Shown piece by piece: positions 1-6,037 of a DNA stretch of 12,319 bases. A program made the position numbers and the translations under genes. The notes under the pieces were generated by a model. That model did not search any database and was not told where the DNA came from. It saw only the letters and a list, made by a program, of their open reading frames with translations. Source of the DNA: Pseudolachnospira sp964507035. GTDB lineage: Bacteria > Bacillota > Clostridia > Lachnospirales > Lachnospiraceae. Each line of letters starts with the position of its first letter. Positions within the stretch are counted from its first letter, which is position 1. The DNA lies in assembly GCA_964507035.1 (NCBI GenBank), contig CAZDOQ010000042.1, positions 1-12,319 on the forward strand. Reading direction: 5' to 3'.

Positions 1-70
1 TTTACTGGGTTTGTAGCCGTTCTTTTGTCTTCCAACTGTCAAAGATGGGATATTATTTCATTTCGTCAAT

Positions 71-90
71 AAAAAATTCGGCGAAATTTT
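71..90 (-). terminator. Weak AT-rich hairpin with T-run downstream of alaS
   Basis: On the minus strand AAAATT (90-85) can pair with AATTTT (78-73) around TCGCCG, and the T-run continues to 71. The stem is all A-T and therefore weak. It could assist termination of alaS after the GC hairpin at 135-165, or be chance in AT-rich sequence. Bases 1-134 hold no convincing gene; TTGACA occurs at 42-37 (minus) without a properly spaced -10. Confidence 0.2.
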
Positions 91-134
91 AAATCCCGTT
101 ATTTTTCCCGGTTCTCCCGCCTCCGCCGGCTCCT

Positions 135-165
135 GGGGCTTCCTGCACAGTAAGCGCAGCGCCCC
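135..165 (-). terminator. GC-rich hairpin just after alaS, no U-tract
   Basis: Six bases after the alaS stop, GGGGC (165-161) pairs with GCCCC (139-135). Inside, CTGCGC pairs with GTGCAG (one G-U) around a TTACT loop. This is a strong stem, but AGGAGCC follows rather than T residues. It may be a transcript 3'-end or stabilising structure rather than a classical Rho-independent terminator. Confidence 0.4.
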
Positions 166-170
166 AATGG

Positions 171-2825
171 TCATCGCCAATTGCGGATCTGCCCCTCCAG
201 CGTCTGCAGCGACTTCTCCAGCGCCTGGCCAATTCCGGCGGGATTCTTGCCGCCGGCCTGGGCCATGCCCGGCCGTCCGCCGCCGCCACCGCCCACCAGG
301 GAGGCGACGGCCTTGATCAGGTTGCCCGCATGGGCCCCCTGCTTCTGGGCTCCTTCGGTGGCCATGGCAATGAGGTTCACCTTGCCGTCCTGGGCGGAGG
401 CCAATACCACGACCCCTTCTCCCAGCTTCTCCTTCAGCTGGTCTCCCAGCCCCCGGAGTTCGTTCATATCCACGTCTTCCACCTGGGAGGCCAGCACCTT
501 CACACCGGCCACTTCCTTCACCTGGTCCATCACGTCCCCCAGGGCTTCCTTGGCTAGCTGGCTCTTCAGCTTCTCATTCTCCGACTGGAGTCCCTTGATC
601 TCCACGTTCATCTGCTGAATCCGGGCTTCCAGGTTGGCCGGGGTGGTCTTGGCTGCCTGGGCCGCCTGGTGGAACTGCCGCTCCACCTCCGCAAAGTGGG
701 CCATGAGGCCGGTGGAGGTCAGAGCCTCAATCCGGCGCACCCCGGCGGCAATGCCGGTCTCAGACAGAATCTTAAAGCAGTGAATGGCCCCGGTGTGGGG
801 CACATGGGTGCCGCCGCACAACTCCGTGGAAAAATCTCCCATGGTCACCACCCGGACTTCATCCCCGTATTTTTCTCCAAACAGAGCCATCGCGCCGGTC
901 TTCTTGGCTTCCTCAAAACTCATGACCTGGGTGGTCACCGGCAGATCCTCCAGGATCTTCTGATTCACCAGCGCCTCCACCTGGGCCAGTTCCTCCTGGG
1001 TCATGGCGGAAAAATGGGTAAAGTCAAAGCGCAGCCGCTCCGCGTCCACATAGGAACCGGCCTGCTCCACATGGGTGCCCAAAGTCAGCCGCAGGGCTTT
1101 CTGGAGCAGATGGGTGGCGCTGTGGTTCCGGGCCGCCGCCCGCCGCTTCTCTCCGTCCACCGCCAGGTGTACTTTGTCTCCTATCTTAAACATGCCGGCG
1201 GTGACCTGGCCCACATGGCCGATCTTGCCTCCTGTCAGCTTGACGGTGTCTTTTACGGTGAACTCCGCCCCGTCCGGCCCGGTGATCACGCCGGTGTCCG
1301 CCTGCTGGCCACCGCTGGTGGCGTAAAAGGGACTTGCCTGGGTGAGAATGGCGCCGATCTGGCCATCGGTGAGGGCCTGTACCAACTCGTCCTCGGTGGT
1401 GAGCACCACAATCTCCGAGTCGTCCTCCAGTTTCCCATAGCCGGTGAACTCCGTGGTAAAAGCCGGGTCAATGGACTGGTACACCGTCACATCCGCCCCC
1501 ATATAGTTGGTAGTCTTCCGGGCCGCCCGGGCCTTTTCCTTCTGCTCCTTCATGCAGGCGGCGAACCCCTCCTCATCCACCAAAAATCCCTTCTCCTCCA
1601 GGATTTCCTTGGTCAGATCCAGGGGGAAGCCGTAGGTGTCGTACAGCTTGAAAGCATCCGCTCCGTCCAGGGTCTTCTTGCCCTCCTGGACCAGCCCCGC
1701 CTCCAGGTCCGCCAGAATGCTCAGGCCCTGGTCAATGGTCTTGTTGAACTTCTCTTCTTCTTCATCTATGACGCTGCAGATGAAGTGCTCCTTCTCCACC
1801 AGTTCCGGGTAACCGTCCTTGGAGACCTCAATGACCTTCTTGCTCAGGGTGGTCAAAAACTTACCCTGGATCCCCAATAGCCGGCCGTGGCGGGCAGCCC
1901 GGCGCAGCAGACGGCGCAGCACGTAGCCCCGGCCCTCGTTGGAGGGAAGAATGCCGTCGGAGACCATGAAGGTCACGGAGCGGATGTGGTCCGTGATCAG
2001 CCGCAGGGAGATGTCCTTCTGATGATCCTCGTTGTAGACCACCCTGGCCAGCTGACAGACATTGTCAAGCAGCGCCCGGATGGTGTCAATGTTGAAGATG
2101 GAGTCCACGTCCTGGACCACCACCGCCAGCCGCTCCAACCCCATGCCGGTGTCAATGTTCTTGTGCTCCAGCTCCGTGTAGTGGCCGTGGCCGTCCCCGT
2201 CAAACTGGGTGAACACGTTGTTCCACACTTCCATATACCGGTCGCAGTCGCAGCCCACGGTGCAGGTGAGTTTGCCGCAGCCGTACTTTTCTCCCCGGTC
2301 GTAATAGATCTCGGAACAGGGGCCGCAGGGACCGGCGCCGTGCTCCCAGAAGTTGTCCTCCTTGCCAAACCGGTAGATTTTCTCTGCCGGGACGCCCATG
2401 TCCTTGTTCCAGATCTCAAAGGCCTCGTCGTCATCCTCATAGACCGAAGGATACAGCCGGTCCGGGTCCAGACCCACCACCTGGGTCAAAAACTCCCAGG
2501 ACCAGGTCAGGGTTTCCTTTTTGAAATAATCTCCGAAGGAAAAGTTGCCCAGCATCTCAAAGAAGGTGCCGTGGCGGGCGGTCTTGCCCACATTCTCAAT
2601 ATCGCCGGTGCGGATGCACTTTTGGCAGGTGGCCATCCGGGTGCAGGGGGGCACCTCCTGGCCGGTAAAGTAGGGCTTTAAGGGAGCCATGCCGGCGGGA
2701 ATCAGCAGAACGCTGTTATCGTTATGGGGAATCAGAGAATAGCTGCTCTTGCACAGATGTCCCTTGCTGGCAAAAAAGTCCAAGAACATTTTTCGCAGCT
2801 CGTTTACGCCGTATTTTTTGTTCAC
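171..2825 (-). CDS. alaS: Alanyl-tRNA synthetase (AlaRS)
   Basis: Class II synthetase that charges tRNA-Ala with alanine in the cytoplasm and clears mischarged Ser/Gly through its editing domain. It has 884 residues, normal for the family. The catalytic core is N-terminal: motif 2 region around residues 83-103 (TARHGTFFEMLGNFSFGDYF) and motif 3 GMGLER at 227-232. The editing-domain metal ligands are all present: H568, H572 (HSATH), C670 and H674 (CGGTH). A coiled coil spans about 730-762, and a DHHA1-type C-terminal domain carries a Gly-rich GGGGGGRPGMAQAGG loop near 845-859. A Cys-rich insert with C183, C188, C192 and C194 follows GPCGPCSE; I recall this as common in clostridial AlaRS. The start codon is GTG (2823-2825), chosen because TTTGGAGG sits 7 nt upstream and the family N-terminus begins here. 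It is a single gene with its own promoter, 238 nt after the HD gene. Confidence 0.98.
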   Translation of the reverse strand: MNKKYGVNELRKMFLDFFASKGHLCKSSYSLIPHNDNSVLLIPAGMAPLKPYFTGQEVPPCTRMATCQKCIRTGDIENVGKTARHGTFFEMLGNFSFGDYFKKETLTWSWEFLTQVVGLDPDRLYPSVYEDDDEAFEIWNKDMGVPAEKIYRFGKEDNFWEHGAGPCGPCSEIYYDRGEKYGCGKLTCTVGCDCDRYMEVWNNVFTQFDGDGHGHYTELEHKNIDTGMGLERLAVVVQDVDSIFNIDTIRALLDNVCQLARVVYNEDHQKDISLRLITDHIRSVTFMVSDGILPSNEGRGYVLRRLLRRAARHGRLLGIQGKFLTTLSKKVIEVSKDGYPELVEKEHFICSVIDEEEEKFNKTIDQGLSILADLEAGLVQEGKKTLDGADAFKLYDTYGFPLDLTKEILEEKGFLVDEEGFAACMKEQKEKARAARKTTNYMGADVTVYQSIDPAFTTEFTGYGKLEDDSEIVVLTTEDELVQALTDGQIGAILTQASPFYATSGGQQADTGVITGPDGAEFTVKDTVKLTGGKIGHVGQVTAGMFKIGDKVHLAVDGEKRRAAARNHSATHLLQKALRLTLGTHVEQAGSYVDAERLRFDFTHFSAMTQEELAQVEALVNQKILEDLPVTTQVMSFEEAKKTGAMALFGEKYGDEVRVVTMGDFSTELCGGTHVPHTGAIHCFKILSETGIAAGVRRIEALTSTGLMAHFAEVERQFHQAAQAAKTTPANLEARIQQMNVEIKGLQSENEKLKSQLAKEALGDVMDQVKEVAGVKVLASQVEDVDMNELRGLGDQLKEKLGEGVVVLASAQDGKVNLIAMATEGAQKQGAHAGNLIKAVASLVGGGGGGRPGMAQAGGKNPAGIGQALEKSLQTLEGQIRNWR

Positions 2826-2878
2826 GTGTTTGCCTCCAAACTGAAAGTGTCGTATTTTTTCCTTCTGTCCGCCGGAAA

Positions 2879-2903
2879 GCCGGGAAACCTACGGAATCCC
2901 GGC
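2879..2903 (-). promoter_or_regulatory. Stem-loop in the alaS leader
   Basis: GCCGGGA (2903-2897) can pair with TCCCGGC (2885-2879), a perfect 7-bp stem around an 11-nt loop, inside the predicted 5' leader. A small CCGG-CTTT-CCGG palindrome overlaps its 3' side and could form instead. No U-tract follows, so an intrinsic terminator is unlikely. I do not see a canonical T-box core (AGGGTGGNACCGCG). A regulatory role is only a possibility. Confidence 0.35.
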
Positions 2904-2919
2904 GCTCAAGCTAATCTTT

Positions 2920-2948
2920 ATGTTATCACAAGTGAAGGTATTACGCAA
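2920..2948 (-). promoter_or_regulatory. Probable alaS promoter, extended -10
   Basis: On the minus strand, TTGCGT (2948-2943) serves as -35 and TAACAT (2925-2920) as -10, with a 17-nt spacer. The spacer ends in TTGTGA, so a TG-n extended -10 precedes TAACAT. The -10 matches consensus at 4 of 6 positions and the -35 at 3 of 6. Transcription would begin near 2913 and give a leader of about 90 nt. Spacing and position support it; it is untested and the -35 is weak. Confidence 0.55.
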
Positions 2949-3040
2949 GAATTATTTCAGGAGTCCGGCGGTGGCAGGCCACCCAATGCCCCTTGGAGAT
3001 CTGGGTCAGGTCCGGCAAATCGTAGGCAATGCTTTGGTTC

Positions 3041-3056
3041 CGGCGTCAAACCGCCG
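3041..3056 (-). terminator. Short hairpin just after the HD gene, doubtful terminator
   Basis: CGGCG (3056-3052) can pair with CGCCG (3045-3041) around GTTTGA, eight bases beyond the HD gene stop. The stem is only 5 bp and no T-run follows. It may mark the end of the deoD-rnhA-HD transcript, but the evidence is weak. Confidence 0.2.
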
Positions 3057-3063
3057 TCTTTTC

Positions 3064-3639
3064 TCACACGATTCCCTTCTCCTGCTCCAACTCCCGCAGG
3101 GCCAAGATGGTCTTCTGGATCACCTCATCCAGGGTGCTGCCCATCATCTCCACGCCCCGGTTGATGGTATCCCGGGAACATCCGGCGGCAAAGCTGGGCG
3201 TCTTGAATTTCTTTTTCACCGACTTCAGTTCCAGATCCATCATGCTCTTGGAGGGCCGCATAATGGCCGCCGCCCCAATGAGGCCGGTGAGTTCGTCCAC
3301 TGCGTAGAGCACCTTCTCCATGGGATGCTCCGGTTTGATGTCCACGGTCATGCCGTAGCCGTGGCTGGCAGTGGCGTGGATGATAGACTCGTCCGCCCCC
3401 GCTTCACGCATGATCTCCTGGGATTTGATACAGTGCTGGTCCGGATACTGCTCAAAATCCAGGTCGTGGAGCAGGCCCACAATGCCCCAGAAATCCACTT
3501 CCTCCGGAGCGTATCCCATGTCCCGGGCCCAGTAGCGCATCACCGCCTCCACCACCTGGGCGTGCTTCAAATGAAACGGATCCTTGTTGTACTGGTTCAA
3601 AAGTTCCCAGGCCTGCTCTCTTGTCATGGATGTTGTCAT
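3064..3639 (-). CDS. HD-domain phosphohydrolase-like protein
   Basis: Predicted soluble metal-dependent phosphohydrolase of the HD superfamily, 191 residues. The pattern H26 ... H58-D59 (LLHDLDFEQYPD) ... H88/H93 (IIHATASHGYG) ... D115 fits a divalent-metal HD site. The substrate cannot be told from sequence; relatives are usually annotated as HDIG or plain HD-domain proteins, and some HD enzymes act on nucleotides. I chose the ATG at 3639 because AAAGAGGAAGAG precedes it and it gives a family-like N-terminus. The same frame is open upstream to 4026, with an ATG at 3807 overlapping the rnhA stop, but that extension is rich in Cys, Arg and Gly and looks non-coding. It is the last gene of the deoD-rnhA run, 37 nt after the small frame. 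Confidence 0.9.
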   Translation of the reverse strand: MTTSMTREQAWELLNQYNKDPFHLKHAQVVEAVMRYWARDMGYAPEEVDFWGIVGLLHDLDFEQYPDQHCIKSQEIMREAGADESIIHATASHGYGMTVDIKPEHPMEKVLYAVDELTGLIGAAAIMRPSKSMMDLELKSVKKKFKTPSFAAGCSRDTINRGVEMMGSTLDEVIQKTILALRELEQEKGIV

Positions 3640-3676
3640 CTTCTCTTCCTCTTTTCTGTTTCTCTCTTCCGTCTGA

Positions 3677-3826
3677 TCAGCCTTTTTCCGTCCCGGCGGC
3701 TCCGGCGCTGATCCGCCGGATCTCCTCCAGCAGTTCCCCGGGATCCGGGCCAGGGGCCCGCATCTCTGCCTCCTCCCGGCGCAAGGCCGCAAGAAGAGAA
3801 CGTTCATAGGATCCCCTTTTCCACAC
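3677..3826 (-). CDS. Probable small hypothetical protein (49 residues), GTG start
   Basis: Short frame between rnhA and the HD gene; I recognise no family. It starts at GTG (3826-3824), 23 nt inside the 3' end of rnhA in another frame, and GGAGGAAGATCCAG directly upstream gives a strong Shine-Dalgarno with 9-nt spacing. The product begins with a basic segment (VWKRGSYERSLLAALRREEA) and has a charged second half containing PGELLEEIRRIS, suggesting one or two amphipathic helices; no Cys, signal peptide or membrane segment. Third codon positions are mostly G or C from codon 13 on, as in neighbouring genes. The competing frame (ATG at 3807, joined to the HD gene) encodes several Cys and many Arg, so I prefer this one. 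A shorter product from the ATG at codon 22 is possible. Translation is probably coupled to rnhA. Confidence 0.55.
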   Translation of the reverse strand: MWKRGSYERSLLAALRREEAEMRAPGPDPGELLEEIRRISAGAAGTEKG

Positions 3827-4292
3827 CTGGATCTTCCTCCGTTGGATTCGCATCCGCCGCGCTGGTGGCAAGCCGGTCGCACCGCTCGTTCTCCGGGTGG
3901 CCCGCATGGCCCTTGACCCAGTTCCACCGGATGGTGTGGGGCGCGGCGGCGGACAGGAGCCGCTGCCACAGATCCACATTTTTCACCGGGTTCTTTTGAC
4001 CTCTGCGCCAGTTGCTTCTCTTCCACCCATCAATCCAGTGCTCGTTGAAGGCTTTGACCAGATAGGAGGAGTCCGAGTACAGGTCTACGGTGCAGGGACG
4101 GTTCAGAGCCTCCAGGGCCGCAATGGCCGCCATCAGTTCCATCCGGTTATTGGTGGTGCGCCGGTAGCCGCCGGACAGTTCTTTCTCAAAGAGCTGCCCG
4201 GCGGCGTTGGTGTACTGGATGACGGTGCCGTACCCGCCGGGGCCGTCCGGGTTGCCCCGGGCCGAGCCATCCGTAAAGATTTTCACATACAT
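3804..4292 (-). CDS. rnhA: Ribonuclease HI
   Basis: Endonuclease that cuts the RNA strand of RNA-DNA hybrids, removing R-loops and primers. It has 162 residues, close to the E. coli enzyme (155). The four-carboxylate site is complete: D8 (FTDGSARGNPDG), E52 (TTNNRMELMAA), D74 (LYSDSSYLV) and D139 (NERCDRLA). H129 (VKGHAGHPEN) is the mobile catalytic histidine, and the basic segment around W90-K100 (WKRSNWRRGQK) matches the hybrid-binding protrusion. The start at 4292 (MYVKIFTDGS) is preferred over the longer frame from 4334, whose MPWPWPRRTG-type extension overlaps the deoD stop and looks spurious; AGAAGGAC and GGGAG lie upstream. It is 22 nt after deoD and probably co-transcribed. The C-terminal tail beyond about residue 148 is acidic and variable. 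Confidence 0.96.
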   Translation of the reverse strand: MYVKIFTDGSARGNPDGPGGYGTVIQYTNAAGQLFEKELSGGYRRTTNNRMELMAAIAALEALNRPCTVDLYSDSSYLVKAFNEHWIDGWKRSNWRRGQKNPVKNVDLWQRLLSAAAPHTIRWNWVKGHAGHPENERCDRLATSAADANPTEEDPGVEKGIL

Positions 4293-4314
4293 GTCCTTCT
4301 GCTCTCCCGTCCGC

Positions 4315-5022
4315 CTAGGCCAGGGCCAGGGCAATCTCCATCATCTCCCGGAAGGTGGTCTGCCGCTCCTGGGCAGAAAGAGCCTCGCCGGTGTACAGAT
4401 GGTCAGAGATGGTAAAGATGGCCAGGGCTTTTTTGCCGGCATAGGCTGCGTTCATATACAAGGCCGCCGCCTCCATCTCCACGCAGGTGACGCCCATCCG
4501 CTTCCAGATATCATGATAGTGGGGGTCTGCATTGTAAAACACGTCTGTGGAGAGAACGTTGCCCACCACCACATGGGTCCCCTGGGCCTTGGCCGCCTCC
4601 ACCGCTTTTTGCAGCAGGCCAAAGTCCGCCACCGGGGCAAAGGTCCCCGGGATCTTATACTGGGAGGCATAGTTGGAGTCTGTGCAGGCGCCCATGCCAA
4701 TGACCACATCCCGCAGATGTACGTCCTCGGAAAGTCCCCCGGCAGATCCAATACGGATGATATTCTCCACGCCGTAAAAATGGTACAGTTCATAGGAGTA
4801 GATGCCGATGGAGGGCATTCCCATACCGCTTCCCATGACAGATACGGTCTTTCCCTGGTAGGTTCCGGTGTAGCCGAACATATTCCGCACCGTGTTGAAC
4901 TGGCAGGGATTCTCCAGATAGTTTTCTGCAATAAACTGCGCCCGAAGCGGATCTCCGGGCATCAGTACCGTCCTGGCAATCTCTCCTTGAACCGCTGCGT
5001 TGTGTGGGGTCGGTACTGCCAT
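4315..5022 (-). CDS. deoD: Purine nucleoside phosphorylase, DeoD type
   Basis: Hexameric cytoplasmic enzyme that splits purine (deoxy)ribonucleosides with phosphate into free base and (deoxy)ribose-1-phosphate, in purine salvage. It has 235 residues against 239 in E. coli, and the known active-site residues appear with a constant offset of three: H7, G23 and R27 (MPGDPLRA), R46, R90 and S93 (RIGSAGGL), E182-M183-E184 (VEMEAAALY), S206-D207 and R220. D207 is the base-protonating acid expected in the 6-amino/6-oxo purine class. The ATG at 5022 has AAGGAGG eight bases upstream. It is the first gene of the block, with a promoter at 5117-5089 just after the YitT gene; rnhA follows after 22 nt. No other deo-pathway gene (deoB, deoC, pdp) is visible nearby. 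Confidence 0.97.
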   Translation of the reverse strand: MAVPTPHNAAVQGEIARTVLMPGDPLRAQFIAENYLENPCQFNTVRNMFGYTGTYQGKTVSVMGSGMGMPSIGIYSYELYHFYGVENIIRIGSAGGLSEDVHLRDVVIGMGACTDSNYASQYKIPGTFAPVADFGLLQKAVEAAKAQGTHVVVGNVLSTDVFYNADPHYHDIWKRMGVTCVEMEAAALYMNAAYAGKKALAIFTISDHLYTGEALSAQERQTTFREMMEIALALA

Positions 5023-5088
5023 CTTAGTTCCTCCTTCTATTCTACCCGTCCTTGGCCGCTCCTGTCACGGCTTCCTTTTTTCCTTCCC

Positions 5089-5117
5089 AGTGTATCACAA
5101 TCTACCGGAAGCTTCAA
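5089..5117 (-). promoter_or_regulatory. Probable deoD promoter, extended -10
   Basis: Minus strand: TTGAAG (5117-5112) as -35, a 17-nt spacer, then TACACT (5094-5089) as -10, preceded by TGA to give an extended -10. Both hexamers match consensus at 4 of 6 positions. The -35 begins two bases after the YitT gene stop codon. A transcript would start near 5082 with about 60 nt of leader. The block TTGTGATA at the -10 also occurs in the alaS promoter. Confidence 0.6.
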
Positions 5118-5118
5118 G

Positions 5119-5997
5119 CTAACCCTCCAGTTTTTTCAGATAATTTCCGTGGACCGAAGCCTTCTCATTGGTCACAAAGAACGCCTCCGGGTCATACCGG
5201 GATACAATATGGTACAGCTGGCTCACTTCGTACTTGGACACCAGCATGTACAGGATCTCCTCCGGCTGTCCGGTGTAGGCGCCTTTGGCCGGGATCACCG
5301 TGATGCCCCGGCGCATGGTATCCATGATCTCCTCCTTCATCTGCTGGCTGAACTGTTTGCTGATGATCCGCACCTCCACGTTGATGTTCTGGGTGTGGGT
5401 CCGGTCTATGGCCAGGGAACTGGCCACCGCCGCAATCACCGAATACACCACCACCTGCATGTTGAAGAAGAACAGGCAGCACAGGTAGACCACCAGATTG
5501 ATCCCTAAGTTGATCTTGCCCACGCTGAAATCTCCCTTTTTCTTGATGATCATCAGGCCCACCATCTCCGAACCGCCGCCGGAGGTTCCGGCCTGGAGCA
5601 CCAGCCCAATGCCGTAGCCGCTGAGATATCCTCCCACAATACAGGTGGCCAGGGTATCCTCCGCCAACAGCGGCGTCGCCGGAATGGGCACCAAAGAGAG
5701 GAGCACCGTCATCAGGGTGGTACAGATCAGGCTGCTGAAAAAGAACCTCTTGCCAATGATCCTCCAGGCCACCAGATAGATGGGAATATTAAATAGGTAG
5801 AGAATGATACCGGCAAAGTCAAAACTCCCCAGAGAAATCCCCAATCCGTCCACCACCAGGGTTCGCAGCAGCTGGCTGACGCCCATAAGGCCCCCGGTGT
5901 AGAAACCGCAGGGGACTAAAAACAGGTTGATCCCCAACACATACAGAAGGGTTCCTGCCAGCATCCGAACCCAGCTTTTTCCGCTCATCAATTTCAT
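5119..5997 (-). CDS. YitT-family membrane protein (DUF161/DUF2179)
   Basis: Integral membrane protein of unknown biochemical role, 292 residues, typical for the YitT family. About five or six hydrophobic helices fall within residues 10-205, starting with MLAGTLLYVLGINLFLVP. The family signature appears twice in degenerate form: FYTGGLMGVSQLL near 32-44 and LQAGTSGGGSEMVGLMI near 134-150. The C-terminal part (about 205-285) is a soluble DUF2179 domain with RRGITVIPAKGAYTG, a PII-like fold that in some relatives binds nucleotides. The ATG at 5997 has GAGG seven bases upstream; M4 is a possible later start. It lies 40 nt after the solute-binding protein gene with no clear promoter between, so it is probably the last gene of the long operon. 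Bacillus has several paralogues, and function is not settled. Confidence 0.93.
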   Translation of the reverse strand: MKLMSGKSWVRMLAGTLLYVLGINLFLVPCGFYTGGLMGVSQLLRTLVVDGLGISLGSFDFAGIILYLFNIPIYLVAWRIIGKRFFFSSLICTTLMTVLLSLVPIPATPLLAEDTLATCIVGGYLSGYGIGLVLQAGTSGGGSEMVGLMIIKKKGDFSVGKINLGINLVVYLCCLFFFNMQVVVYSVIAAVASSLAIDRTHTQNINVEVRIISKQFSQQMKEEIMDTMRRGITVIPAKGAYTGQPEEILYMLVSKYEVSQLYHIVSRYDPEAFFVTNEKASVHGNYLKKLEG

Positions 5998-6000
5998 GGT

Positions 6001-6026
6001 ATATCCTCGCTCTCCTGAAAGGATAT
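6001..6026 (-). promoter_or_regulatory. Inverted repeat covering the YitT gene ribosome-binding site
   Basis: ATATCC (6026-6021) can pair with GGATAT (6006-6001), 6 bp around a 14-nt loop. The right arm includes half of the GAGGAT Shine-Dalgarno of the YitT gene, whose ATG begins three bases later. If formed, it would lower translation initiation. A second AGGAG in the loop is too far from the ATG to replace it well. The stem is short, so this may be chance. Confidence 0.3.
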
Positions 6027-6037
6027 TTCTAGGATCA

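Noticed and set aside
10..42. TTGACA (42-37, minus strand) as a promoter for a gene beyond the window
   Set aside because: At 17-nt spacing the -10 would be CGGCTA; the better TACAAA is 21 nt away. Not convincing without the downstream sequence.
89..289. Minus-strand 66-codon frame across the alaS end
   Set aside because: It overlaps the alaS C-terminal coding region in another frame, is Arg/Ala-rich, and lacks a ribosome-binding site or recognisable content.
3640..4026. Long N-terminal extension of the HD protein
   Set aside because: The segment overlaps rnhA and then encodes a Cys/Arg/Gly-rich, domain-free stretch. The ATG at 3639 has a ribosome-binding site and a family-like N-terminus.
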